From Methanolobus sp. ZRKC5 (GTDB lineage: Archaea > Halobacteriota > Methanosarcinia > Methanosarcinales > Methanosarcinaceae), in contig NZ_CP151792.1 in assembly GCF_038446525.1 (NCBI RefSeq), forward strand, positions 2,232,001-2,296,000: a stretch of DNA of 64,000 bases, read 5' to 3'. The position numbers and the translations under genes were made by a program. The notes under the pieces are model-generated. The model was not told the origin of the DNA and ran no database searches. It saw only the letters and a list, made by a program, of their open reading frames with translations. Numbering within the stretch: the stretch's first letter is position 1; the number at the start of each line of letters is the position of its first letter. Of this stretch, positions 16,844 to 26,288 are shown piece after piece.

Positions 16844-19132
16844 TTAATTTTCTTTTGGATTGATCGGTATCTCAAATGTGAAATTGCTTCCCTTGCCTGG
16901 TTCACTGTCGACCCATATGCTGCCACTGTGAAGCTTCACCAATTTTTCAGTCAGTGCCAAACCTATTCCTGTACCGTCATATTTCCGGGCGATTGAACCA
17001 TCTATCTGGACAAAGGGTTTGAATATGTTCTCTATATTATCTTTTTCAATTCCAATTCCTGTATCAGTTACAGAGATCTGAAGCATTTGGTCATGTTTTC
17101 TCGTCTCAATAGTTATCGAACCTCCCTCATTTGTGAACTTAACAGCATTGTCCAGAAGATTATGTATTATCTGCGTCAGTTTGTCTTCATCAGCGTATAA
17201 TGTCTCGAATGCTCCTTCTTGTTTTAAATAAATGTTAATATTCTTTTTTGAGGACTTTTGGTACAGCAACATCATGATTTCGTTAATTAGTATGTTCAAT
17301 GATATTTTTTTAAGATCAATTGCATCCATATCTTCAATTTCATATTTCGAAAAATCCAGTATTTTATTTATCAGTCCCAGAAGATTTTGTCCGCTGTTGT
17401 GGATATATCCAACATAGTTTTTTTGTGCATCACTTAATCCTTCAGAATCCTGTTCCAGCAAAATATCTGAAAATCCGATTACTGATGTAAGAGGTGTCCT
17501 GAGTTCATGGGATACATTTTTCATGAATTCGCTCTTGATACGGTTCGTATCATCTGAAACGACCTTTGAATACAGTAAAGCCTCTTCTGCTTTTTTACGT
17601 TCGGTTATATCCAGTGCAGTGAAAGTAACACTTTTTGACAGGTCAGAAGTATCTATTGGTGTTGAAGATAACAGTATGTCTATTATGGAACCATCTTTCC
17701 TCTTCCATTTTGTTTCCACGGTACCGGTGCCGTTTTCACTTATAAATCGGTATTTCACCTTCCCTACATACTCATACTCTTCCTGAGTTGGGTAGAATAT
17801 TCGGGAACTGGTCCCAATAAGCTCTTTAGCACTATATCCTGACATTTTACATACAAGTGTATTAACGTCTGTGATTATGCGGTCAGTTACGACACCTATG
17901 CCTATGGGTGCTGCTTTGAAGATACTTTTAATTCTGTTCTCGCTTTCCTGTAACTTCCTATTTGTCTGTAACTGTGACAGTGCCAGTGCGATATTGTCTG
18001 CCAGACGTTCAAAAAAAGCTATTTTTTCTGCAGTGAATAATCCTTTCCTGGAATCATTGAGCTGTATAAGCCCAAGATTTTGTCCATGTGTCCTAAGAGG
18101 GATCAAAGCAACGGACTCATAACCTTCGCCATTGCAACGGTTACGTGTACGTATCATTCTATCTGATTCGTTCGTACTTTTTAGTAGTTCGGTGGTCGAA
18201 TTTGTCCAGAAACTGCCTTTGTCGGTAAAGAATGGCATCATCGGGTTAAAACGTCCGTTAATAATATTTCCGCACATGCACTCAAGAACAGGATTGCCAA
18301 GTTCATCCCGGATTATCTGTCCGTTAATATCTTTTGTACAAAGTGAATTTTCAGAATTCACAAAACTTTCAGAGAAGCCCATTGTTTGGTAATATGGGTA
18401 ATCCTCGCCTTCTCTTATCCTGATTCCAACAGCTTCGCAGCCGGACCACTTATTTAGCAATTCGGTCACAGAGTGAATAAGTTCAGACAAATCATTATGT
18501 GTGCTAAAAAGATTAAGTAATTGAATGGTTATTTCTCTCTCGTCAAGGGTTCTGGCAAGTTCAATATTGCTATAACTTACTATTGATATCAGATGTGTCA
18601 ATTTAGAATAGAATGACATCACTGTATTGACTGTTTCTTTATTCCAGCGAGGTACTTTCTCAAGTGCAACGATGTATTCTTCTTCATTGAAACCATATTT
18701 CTGTGCTTGAAGCCTGAATGTGTCATATGGTATTTCTTCGTCGTCAAAGAAGAATTGTCCCAGAAAAAGGTTGCCTAGATGAACTCCTTCAATTATGATG
18801 GGAGTTGCAATGTCCCACATATTATTCTTACAATGGTAATATTTGAATGTTCCAGAGGCCACTCCTTTAGATAGTTCCGTGTCGCTTTCTATGCAATGTT
18901 TGCAGGTTTGAGGATTAACTCTATGGAACTTAGTACAAATTTCCTGCCATCCGGTGGTGACCAATACATTTCCATTAAGATCAATGATGCCAACACCAAT
19001 ATTGGTCAATCGATAAAAATCATCCATTAATGATTGGATTTCTGCAGAATCAATGACATCTGCAAGTTCAAGTGTCTCGATATCGCCCGGTTTTTCATTT
19101 GATCTTTTTTGGAAGGCGGGTGTTTTTTTCAT
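16844..19132 (-). CDS. Sensor histidine kinase with PocR, GAF and PAS domains
   Basis: A 762-aa cytoplasmic sensor kinase with no membrane helix. In order: a PocR ligand-binding domain (about 20-190, with paired cysteines in CKHCIESD and LFLGQFFFDDEEIP), a GAF domain (about 205-385), a PAS domain (about 400-510), a HisKA dimer domain with the phosphoacceptor H in NVSHELRTPL near residue 540, and a HATPase domain (DNAVKFTN as N-box, DTGIGI, GTGIGLAL). PocR domains are proposed to bind small hydrocarbon derivatives; the signal here is unknown. No response regulator is adjacent, so the kinase is an orphan. ATG 19132 starts the reading frame. Confidence 0.9.
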   Translation of the reverse strand: MKKTPAFQKRSNEKPGDIETLELADVIDSAEIQSLMDDFYRLTNIGVGIIDLNGNVLVTTGWQEICTKFHRVNPQTCKHCIESDTELSKGVASGTFKYYHCKNNMWDIATPIIIEGVHLGNLFLGQFFFDDEEIPYDTFRLQAQKYGFNEEEYIVALEKVPRWNKETVNTVMSFYSKLTHLISIVSYSNIELARTLDEREITIQLLNLFSTHNDLSELIHSVTELLNKWSGCEAVGIRIREGEDYPYYQTMGFSESFVNSENSLCTKDINGQIIRDELGNPVLECMCGNIINGRFNPMMPFFTDKGSFWTNSTTELLKSTNESDRMIRTRNRCNGEGYESVALIPLRTHGQNLGLIQLNDSRKGLFTAEKIAFFERLADNIALALSQLQTNRKLQESENRIKSIFKAAPIGIGVVTDRIITDVNTLVCKMSGYSAKELIGTSSRIFYPTQEEYEYVGKVKYRFISENGTGTVETKWKRKDGSIIDILLSSTPIDTSDLSKSVTFTALDITERKKAEEALLYSKVVSDDTNRIKSEFMKNVSHELRTPLTSVIGFSDILLEQDSEGLSDAQKNYVGYIHNSGQNLLGLINKILDFSKYEIEDMDAIDLKKISLNILINEIMMLLYQKSSKKNINIYLKQEGAFETLYADEDKLTQIIHNLLDNAVKFTNEGGSITIETRKHDQMLQISVTDTGIGIEKDNIENIFKPFVQIDGSIARKYDGTGIGLALTEKLVKLHSGSIWVDSEPGKGSNFTFEIPINPKEN

Positions 19133-19501
19133 AAAATCACTTAAGATTCACCTTTAATTCTCAGACTTTGTCTAAGTGAAGATTTACTTTTGCAGTCGGA
19201 CATTAAATGCTTTGAAAGTTGGGTGATATCTATACCTAGCTAAAATAATTTAACCACTTTTATCTTTCTTTTTGTTCTTTTATGTGATTTATATATGATG
19301 GCGTAAAATAATATTTGATCATTATGTAAAACGAAAGTTGAAGCAATTTTTGTTCGGGTAATATAGCTACATGCAATCATATAGAATGGTTAAAATGAGA
19401 ATTATATTTATTCAGAGCCGTTATTGATATTTTCAATTGCTTCGTTGCAAATCCCCAAATCCTTTTATCCTTCCAGCTCCAACAATTAACAGGGGTTGCT
19501 T
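19133..19501. other. Divergent intergenic region with promoters
   Basis: About 370 nt separate the PocR kinase from the divergent sugar dehydrogenase-like gene. The region is AT-rich, with a strong TATA-like tttatatatg at 19288-19297 that probably serves the rightward gene with a leader near 180 nt. I see no open reading frame with a ribosome binding site and no clear structured RNA. Confidence 0.5.
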
Positions 19502-20686
19502 ATGTCACGATTGTTATCAGGTTTGAGAGTGTGGTGGATAGCTGTTCTTTTCGTAGTGATGATTTTCCTTGTGATATTTTCGGCTAACTATCTCGGTGTG
19601 CGACCTACCGTGACAGGTTCAGGAGTTGAAGGCATAACCCTGCCACCTGGTTTTGTCATTGATGTATATGCCGATGACCTGGGTAGCACCCTGCTATCAT
19701 TCGGAGGACCGTCTCCTGGTCCCCGTATGATGATGATCAAGGATGGTCTGCTTTTCGTATCCATACCAAACAAGGGCCTTATAGCTGTACTTCCAGATCG
19801 AAATGGTGACAATGTTGCTGATGAGGTTGATGTGTTCATATCAGACCTTGATCATCCTCATGGAATAGACTACTATGACGGCTGGTTCTACATAGCGCAG
19901 GAGAGCAGGGTCATCAGGGTAAGGGATGATGACGGTGACCTTGTTGCTGATGAAGATAGTCTGGAAATTATAATTGATGCTCTTCCCACGGGCGGTCATT
20001 ATACAAGGACCGTGAAAATCCATGAAGGTGAACTCTACCTGAGTGTAGGTTCTTCATGCAATGTCTGCTATGAGTCCAACAAAATGAGGGCTGCCATATC
20101 AAAGAGTGAGCTTGATGGAAATAATCTCTCGGTATTTGCAAAGGGACTTCGCAATTCAGTGGGAATGGCATTTCATCCGCTAACCGGGGAATTATATGCC
20201 ACTGAGAACGGAAGAGACTGGCTAGGGGATGACCTTCCTCCTGATGAGATAAATCTCATAAAAGAAGGCGGGGATTATGGCTGGCCAAGCTGTTATGGTA
20301 CGAATATTTACGACACTGACTTTAACGATAGTGAATACATTGGCAATCCCTGTAATGAAACTGGGAAAATGCCCAGTTTTGTGAACCTGCAGGCACACTC
20401 AGCACCATTGGGACTTACATTCTACCATGGTGACAGTTTCCCGGAAGAGTATCATGGCGACCTTTTTGTTTGTTTCCACGGTTCGTGGAACCGACAGGAA
20501 CCGACCGGGTACAAGCTGGTCAGTATTGACATGGACACCCGAGAGCTCACAGATTTTGCAACAGGATGGCTTGGAGCTGCAACCATCAGTGGCAGGCTGG
20601 TTGATGTGATAGTAGCTGATGATGGATCGTTATTTGTCAGCGATGATAACGCAGGAAAGATATACCGGATATATTATGCAGGTTAA
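19502..20686 (+). CDS. PQQ-dependent sugar dehydrogenase-like beta-propeller protein
   Basis: A 394-aa membrane-anchored exported protein. Residues about 10-32 are a hydrophobic anchor; the rest is a six-bladed propeller of the GSDH/soluble aldose dehydrogenase family. Landmarks are LPPGFVIDVYADDLG, DHPHGIDYYDGWFYIAQ, GLRNSVGMAFHPLTGELYATENGRD, GGDYGWPSC and FHGSWNRQ. Enzymes of the family oxidise aldoses using PQQ, but methanogens are not known to make PQQ, so substrate and cofactor are uncertain. ATG 19502 has GGGG 6 nt upstream and is chosen over TTG 19496. It stands alone between two kinase genes. Confidence 0.85.
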   Translation: MSRLLSGLRVWWIAVLFVVMIFLVIFSANYLGVRPTVTGSGVEGITLPPGFVIDVYADDLGSTLLSFGGPSPGPRMMMIKDGLLFVSIPNKGLIAVLPDRNGDNVADEVDVFISDLDHPHGIDYYDGWFYIAQESRVIRVRDDDGDLVADEDSLEIIIDALPTGGHYTRTVKIHEGELYLSVGSSCNVCYESNKMRAAISKSELDGNNLSVFAKGLRNSVGMAFHPLTGELYATENGRDWLGDDLPPDEINLIKEGGDYGWPSCYGTNIYDTDFNDSEYIGNPCNETGKMPSFVNLQAHSAPLGLTFYHGDSFPEEYHGDLFVCFHGSWNRQEPTGYKLVSIDMDTRELTDFATGWLGAATISGRLVDVIVADDGSLFVSDDNAGKIYRIYYAG

Positions 20687-20786
20687 CCACGTTTAACCAT
20701 TTTTCAGGTTATTAGAGGTAATTAATTAAATATAAGAATTGAATACTCTTATTTATCGTAATTTTGAAATCATTCATCACTAATAG

Positions 20787-23700
20787 TTGTCATACAGGGG
20801 TTATATTATCAGCATCCATACTATCAATTCGGACATTGATTTCATAGAGGACATAACTCAGGGGAGTTATTTTTCCCTGCTGTATGAGAACACTGAAGAG
20901 TTTGTGGATATAGTGGCATCTTTCTTAGATGCAGGTTTCAGGAACAATGAATGTTGCCTGTGGGGAGTTTCAGGTCAGCTTGACGCTGACAACGCAAAGG
21001 ATTTGCTAAAAGGTGCTGGAATTGACGTAGACAAGTATCTTGAAAACGGCCAGTTGATGCTAACTTCCTGCAACGAGTGCTACATTGCCGGTGAAGGTGC
21101 AGTTTCTGAAAGGGATATCAAAAAATGGGAAGAACTCTACAATATTGCAATAGATGAAGGTTATGATGGCCTGAGGGTAGTTGATAAGTTCACCATTGTC
21201 GGCGAGGATGCATGGGAAAGGTTCGTTGAATACGAAAAAAAGGCAATGGGCCTTATAAAAACGAAAGGTATCGTCGGCTTGTTCGCATTTTTACTTGAAG
21301 CCCGTACAAGGTCTGAGATAATCGAGATAATCGGTATGCATGATGGTAGCATCATAAAACAGAAAGGCAGATGGACCTTGCTTCAAAGCTCCTCATCTTG
21401 CAAGGTCGTACAGAAAGAAGCAATTTTCCCCGATGATATATTAGAGAATGTCTGGACAGGTGTCTGGGCCATTGACAAGCATGACAATATAGTTTACTGG
21501 AATATGGGAATGGAGTCCCTGTCAGGTCTGCTCAAGAAAGATGTTATTGGCACAAGAATAATCTCCCTCATGCCCCGGAAACTTGAGGCTGATGAACTCA
21601 GGTTCATTGATATTTTCCATATGACAAAGAAGAGCCTACGCTCTCGAACTTACGATATATTTCCTTTCGTAAAACCCGATGGCCAGTACATCTATCATAG
21701 CGGTGTTTTGTTCCCGTTGAGGGATAAACATGGTGACTATGCAGGGATGCTCGGTACAATTGGTAATACCACAGAGCAGACTATAGACCAGAATAATTTA
21801 AAGAGCAAGTTCATGTCTGCTGAAAGACAAGGGGATATCTACAAGAAGAGTCCGGTAGTTGCTTTTCTTTGGGCTGCAAAAGAGAATTGGCCTATAGAGT
21901 TTGTTTCAGAGAACATTGCACAGTTTGGGTATATTCCTGAAGAATTGACTTCCGGCAACTTTGTATATACGGATATGGTCCATCCTGATGATCTTGATTC
22001 TGTACGCAATGATGTTGCACAACTTGAGATATCAGGAAAGATGTATTTTTCTAAGGAATATCGCCTGCTCACAAAATCCGGTAATCTACGATGGGTTACA
22101 GAGAGATCGTTCCTTATCAGGGATGAAGACGGTGAGCCTGCCTATTATCAGGGAATTGTCATAGACATCACCGACCGTAAAAATGCAGAAGAAGCGATAA
22201 TCGAAGCCGAGAAGAAATATCGTATGATCTTTGAGAATAGTCCTCTGGGAATATTCAATTTTGATAAAAACGGTGTTATCAGTCATTGCAACAGGAAATT
22301 CCTGGAAATAATGGGTCTTGGGAGGAGAGAGAATATCATAGGTTTTGATCTGGTTGAGTCCATTGTAGATCCAAAGATGAAAAAGGCTGTGGATGATGTT
22401 CTCTCAAGAAAGGTCGGACACTTCGAAGGTGAATATCACACAGTTTCAACTGATGTAACTATTTACATTAAGGCTGATTACAGTCCAAACATCGCAGAAG
22501 ATGGTACTTTTCTTGGTGGTATTGGAGTATTTGAGGATATATCTGAACGTAAAAAGGCAGAAGATGCTGTTCTTGAGGCTGAGAAGAAATATCGTCTTAT
22601 ATTTGAAAATTCTCCTCTTGGAATATTCCATTTCAATGCTGAAGGAATCTTAACTCACTGCAATGAGAAATACCTGCAGATAATAGGTCTACAAAGTAAG
22701 GAAGAGATCATCGGTTTTAACATGGTCAAACAGATCAGTGACAAGATGATGAAAAAAGCCATAAATGATGCTCTCTCCAGGAAAAATGGTCATTTTGAGG
22801 GGAAATATCGTACAGTAATTAGTGGTAAGGATGTTTACCTCAAGGCTGATTACAGTCCTAATGTTGCAGATGATGGTACTTTCCTTGGAGGCATCGGTAT
22901 CTTTGGAGATATCTCTGTACGTAAAAAGGCAGAGGAGGCATTACGTCTCGACGAATCCAGACTTGAAGCCCTTTTGAAAATTAACCAGCTGAATGATACT
23001 TCTCTTAAGGAAATAGCTGATTTTGTGCAGGAAGAAGCTGTCCGGCTTACCCAGAGTAAGATTGGTTATCTTGCTTTCCTGAATGAAGAAGGCACTATTC
23101 TTATCGTGTATTCCTGGTCAAAGAATATAATGAAGGAATGCAAGGTCAAGGGAAAGAAGCTTGAGTATCCTCTTGAAAGCACAGGCTTGTGGGGAGAATC
23201 GATCAGGCAGAAAAAAGCTATCATTATCAATGATTTTGAAGCTCCCACCCCGCTGAAGCATGGTTATCCTGAAGGTCATATCATTTTAAAACGCTATATG
23301 AACATCCCCATATTCGATGGCAAGAAAATCGTAGGTGCTGCAGGTGTTGGAAATAAGGAAGAAGAATATAACAAGTCCGATCTCAGGCAATTGACATTGT
23401 TCATGGAAGGTATGTGGAGGCTCATACAACGTAAAAGAGCTGAGGATACTCTTCGGGAAAATGCCGATGAGATATCTAAGGTCAATGCTGAACTTTCAAA
23501 AGCAAACGCTGAACTTTCAGATGCTAATGAAGAACTGACGTCTCTTGACAGAATGAAGGATGATTTCCTCTCCAATGTAAGTCATGAGTTCAAAACGCCA
23601 CTTACTTCGATCCAAGGATACAGCCAGTTGATAGCAGATCAGACACTTGGTTCTGTGAACGAGCAACAGAAAAAAGCGGTTGATACTGTTATAAGGAACT

Positions 23701-24236
23701 CCGAGCGTCTGCGCAGGCTCGTGGATTCCCTGTTGTATCTTAGCAGGGCACAGTCCGGCAAGCTGAGTTATTCGTTTGAGAACGTAAATATAATGGATGT
23801 TATCGATAATTCGATACAGGATCTTGCACTTCAGGCTGAGGGTAAAAAGATCAAACTTATAAAGGATATTCCTGACAACCTGCCGGTCATAACTGCTGAC
23901 CACGATAAGATGATGGATGTTTTTGTCAATTTGGTAGACAATGCTATTAAATTCACGCCACAGGACGGCAAGATCACTATCTCTGCACACGCATCAGCTG
24001 ATTCTCTGTATTTGGAGGTGGAGGATACAGGGATTGGTATTCCCGAAGACAAGATCCCTAATCTTTTCGAACGCTTCTATCAGGTTGATTCCTCTGTAAG
24101 GAGAAGATATGGTGGTACGGGACTTGGTCTGTATATCTGTAAGAAGATCATTGAGGATCACAGCGGCGATATACACGTTACAAGTGAGGATGGAAAAGGG
24201 ACAATTATCCATATTCGCCTTCCATTGCAGCAATAA
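20787..24236 (+). CDS. MEDS-domain multi-PAS sensor histidine kinase
   Basis: A soluble kinase of about 1149 aa. In order: an N-terminal MEDS (methanogen/methylotroph DcmR) sensory domain (about 10-215), four PAS domains (about 218-330, 350-460, 470-585, 592-710), a GAF-type domain (about 715-880), a heptad-like stretch (ISKVNAELSKANAELSDANE), HisKA with the H in NVSHEFKTPL near 932, and HATPase (DNAIKFT, DTGIGI, GTGLGLYI). PAS 3 and 4 are near duplicates, both starting with a FENSPLGIF motif. The start is doubtful: TTG 20787 has no visible ribosome binding site, while AGGGG at 20796-20800 lies in frame just before ATT 20805 and ATC 20808. No response regulator gene is adjacent. The sensed signal is unknown. 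Confidence 0.9.
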   Translation: MSYRGYIISIHTINSDIDFIEDITQGSYFSLLYENTEEFVDIVASFLDAGFRNNECCLWGVSGQLDADNAKDLLKGAGIDVDKYLENGQLMLTSCNECYIAGEGAVSERDIKKWEELYNIAIDEGYDGLRVVDKFTIVGEDAWERFVEYEKKAMGLIKTKGIVGLFAFLLEARTRSEIIEIIGMHDGSIIKQKGRWTLLQSSSSCKVVQKEAIFPDDILENVWTGVWAIDKHDNIVYWNMGMESLSGLLKKDVIGTRIISLMPRKLEADELRFIDIFHMTKKSLRSRTYDIFPFVKPDGQYIYHSGVLFPLRDKHGDYAGMLGTIGNTTEQTIDQNNLKSKFMSAERQGDIYKKSPVVAFLWAAKENWPIEFVSENIAQFGYIPEELTSGNFVYTDMVHPDDLDSVRNDVAQLEISGKMYFSKEYRLLTKSGNLRWVTERSFLIRDEDGEPAYYQGIVIDITDRKNAEEAIIEAEKKYRMIFENSPLGIFNFDKNGVISHCNRKFLEIMGLGRRENIIGFDLVESIVDPKMKKAVDDVLSRKVGHFEGEYHTVSTDVTIYIKADYSPNIAEDGTFLGGIGVFEDISERKKAEDAVLEAEKKYRLIFENSPLGIFHFNAEGILTHCNEKYLQIIGLQSKEEIIGFNMVKQISDKMMKKAINDALSRKNGHFEGKYRTVISGKDVYLKADYSPNVADDGTFLGGIGIFGDISVRKKAEEALRLDESRLEALLKINQLNDTSLKEIADFVQEEAVRLTQSKIGYLAFLNEEGTILIVYSWSKNIMKECKVKGKKLEYPLESTGLWGESIRQKKAIIINDFEAPTPLKHGYPEGHIILKRYMNIPIFDGKKIVGAAGVGNKEEEYNKSDLRQLTLFMEGMWRLIQRKRAEDTLRENADEISKVNAELSKANAELSDANEELTSLDRMKDDFLSNVSHEFKTPLTSIQGYSQLIADQTLGSVNEQQKKAVDTVIRNSERLRRLVDSLLYLSRAQSGKLSYSFENVNIMDVIDNSIQDLALQAEGKKIKLIKDIPDNLPVITADHDKMMDVFVNLVDNAIKFTPQDGKITISAHASADSLYLEVEDTGIGIPEDKIPNLFERFYQVDSSVRRRYGGTGLGLYICKKIIEDHSGDIHVTSEDGKGTIIHIRLPLQQ

Positions 24237-24381
24237 GTCCTCATTCTAATTTCCTGTCAATGGATATTTATTTTGTAAAAGCTTTCAGTATTAAAATTAG
24301 GTATTATCTAATTACAGTATATTCTACTAACGAGTGTGTTCTATGCTCGTTATTCTCTTATGTGCTAATGATGGTGAAAAA

Positions 24382-25437
24382 ATGAAAGTGATAATCATAG
24401 GTGGTTTTCTTGGAAGCGGAAAAACAACTACTCTGCGAAATCTTGCTAAACATTTGATCGGTAAAGGGCACAAAATAGCTATAATTGTCAATGAGGTCGG
24501 TGACGTTGGGGTAGACGGTGAAACGATATCAAGCAGTGGTCTTGTTACAAAAGAGCTGACCAGTGGTTGCATTTGCTGTTCCCTTAAGATCAGTATGGAG
24601 CTCACCCTGCAGAACCTCATTGAGGATTATGAGCCGGATGTCGTCATTATCGAACCGACGGGAATCGCTTTCCCTCTTCAGATAAAGGAGCATATCGAAC
24701 TTATGGACCTGGGTGAGGTCTCATTTGCTCCGGTGGTTTCTATTGTTGATGCCAGCAGGTTTGGTGTTGAATGGAAGCAGATACCAAGGTTCATTGAGAG
24801 CCAGATCAAGGAATCTGAGATAGTTTGTATCAATAAGATAGACCTTGTGGACAGTGAAGGTATTGCAACTGCAACTCAGATGGTCCTTGGAATAAACCCT
24901 GATGCAATTGTTGTTGAATTCTCAGCAAAGAACGCAGATGAGAAATTCGAGAGATTCATGGACCTGCTGACAGGTGAAAGTGAGATACATCAAGATCGTG
25001 AGGATATGAACTCCATTGAGGCTTCAGGTGTTGGAGCTTATGCAGGTGAATATTCGATCACTTCAGAAGCTATGCACAGTGATAAGGTCACAACAATGCT
25101 GGTACATCTTTTAATGGATATCAAGGATAAAGTAAAACAAATCAATCCTGAGTTCATAGGGCATGTGAAGATAAGTTTCAAGTTCAAGGAAGGTCTTGTC
25201 AAGGGCAGCCTGACATCTTCTGAAGGTGAGCCGGTAGTTGAGATACTTGATGAGAAGGGTGATGGTGGTGAAGAGCATCTGAAGTTCCTCAGTGCTGTGA
25301 CAAAGGTCCCGAAGGAAGAACTTGTGAAAATTGTGGATGAATGCATACAGTCAAATCTGAAAAAGGAAGGTCTTTCTTTTGAAAAGATCAGTTTCGAGGT
25401 CCATGATAAACCGAATTTGATAACTCTGGACATTTAA
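24382..25437 (+). CDS. CobW/COG0523 family GTP-binding metallochaperone-like protein
   Basis: A 351-aa G3E GTPase. It has a Walker A loop GGFLGSGKTTTL at residues 7-18, the family metal-binding motif GCICCSL (CXCC), NKIDLVD for guanine recognition, and a C-terminal region of about 130 residues unlike the usual CobW_C. COG0523 proteins deliver metals such as Zn, Co or Fe to target enzymes; the client here is unknown. ATG 24382, preceded by GGTGA, gives the typical MKVIIIGG start; the longer frame from 24334 is unlikely. A strong hairpin ends the transcript. The DUF2148 and arsenite exporter genes follow. Confidence 0.88.
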   Translation: MKVIIIGGFLGSGKTTTLRNLAKHLIGKGHKIAIIVNEVGDVGVDGETISSSGLVTKELTSGCICCSLKISMELTLQNLIEDYEPDVVIIEPTGIAFPLQIKEHIELMDLGEVSFAPVVSIVDASRFGVEWKQIPRFIESQIKESEIVCINKIDLVDSEGIATATQMVLGINPDAIVVEFSAKNADEKFERFMDLLTGESEIHQDREDMNSIEASGVGAYAGEYSITSEAMHSDKVTTMLVHLLMDIKDKVKQINPEFIGHVKISFKFKEGLVKGSLTSSEGEPVVEILDEKGDGGEEHLKFLSAVTKVPKEELVKIVDECIQSNLKKEGLSFEKISFEVHDKPNLITLDI

Positions 25438-25452
25438 TTGGCATATTTTCGT

Positions 25453-25478
25453 GGCAGGAATATTTATTCCTGCCCTTT
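25453..25478 (+). terminator. Hairpin terminator after the CobW-family gene
   Basis: GGCAGGAAT at 25453-25461 and ATTCCTGCC at 25466-25474 form a perfect 9-bp stem with a 4-nt ATTT loop, followed by a short pyrimidine run. Confidence 0.75.
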
Positions 25479-25529
25479 GCACTATTTTCATCTCAATGAA
25501 TAAATATCATTGAAACATTTTCTTTTCTT

Positions 25530-26078
25530 ATGAAACAAAATCCTGAACTCGAGGTAATTGAATCGCTTGCAAAAACAATCCTTGTAGCTGCAAGGACCGC
25601 ACCCAAGGGCAAAGGTGTCGATGATATTGTGACCTTCCTGCTGGATGATGCTGATAGAATGCAACTGGCTGACAAAATGGAAGAGCTCAGTGACATAAAG
25701 GATATGAAGTTCCTGATACGTGATGCCAAGAATATCAGGGATGCTGATTCATTACTCCTTATTGGTCTGAAGTCGTCTGGTGTTAGCTCACTTAACTGTG
25801 GTGCATGTGGATTTAAGACATGCAAAGAAATGCTTGAGCAGAAAAAAGTCAAGGTAGAGTTCACAGGTCCGCATTGTATGATCAAATACATGGACCTCGG
25901 TATTGCTGTGGGGTCTGCGGTGTCAAAGGCAAAAGACCTGTGTATCGATAACAGAGTGCTGTACTCGGCAGGTGCTGCTGCATGTTACTTTGATATGATC
26001 GATGCGGATGTTGCAATGGCGATTCCTTTGAGTGTAAAGGGGAAAAATATCTTCTTTGACAGACCATCTACAAGGTGA
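25530..26078 (+). CDS. DUF2148 ferredoxin-domain protein
   Basis: A 182-aa protein of the DUF2148 family, described as containing a ferredoxin-like domain; function unknown. Cysteines are clustered in the second half: NCGACGFKTC (CX2CX5C), then GPHC, positioned to hold an iron-sulfur cluster. The N-terminal half is helical and charged. ATG 25530 is the natural start. A strong terminator separates it from the CobW-family gene, so it is likely transcribed alone. A redox role is inference. Confidence 0.8.
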   Translation: MKQNPELEVIESLAKTILVAARTAPKGKGVDDIVTFLLDDADRMQLADKMEELSDIKDMKFLIRDAKNIRDADSLLLIGLKSSGVSSLNCGACGFKTCKEMLEQKKVKVEFTGPHCMIKYMDLGIAVGSAVSKAKDLCIDNRVLYSAGAAACYFDMIDADVAMAIPLSVKGKNIFFDRPSTR

Positions 26079-26288
26079 ATGTCTGATTGATCATTTCCAG
26101 ATAAGGTGGAAACATCCTTTCTTTTTTATCAGTTTACCGTTAGAACAATCCTTATAAATTCTAAGCTCGTTATTTTGAATGTATTTGAAAAACATTTCTG
26201 AATAGGGAATGTTTTGGGGTCAAAATACTAAACGTGCCTGTTTCATATTCATGGCATCATAAAAAGAACATCTGTGGGGATCAGTTCT

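Noticed and set aside
23517-23990. 157-aa minus-strand frame in the MEDS kinase
   Set aside because: Antisense to the HisKA/HATPase coding sequence; no domain or ribosome binding site.
26079-26288. ArsR operator upstream of acr3
   Set aside because: AT-rich partial palindromes only; none is convincing without an arsR gene for comparison.
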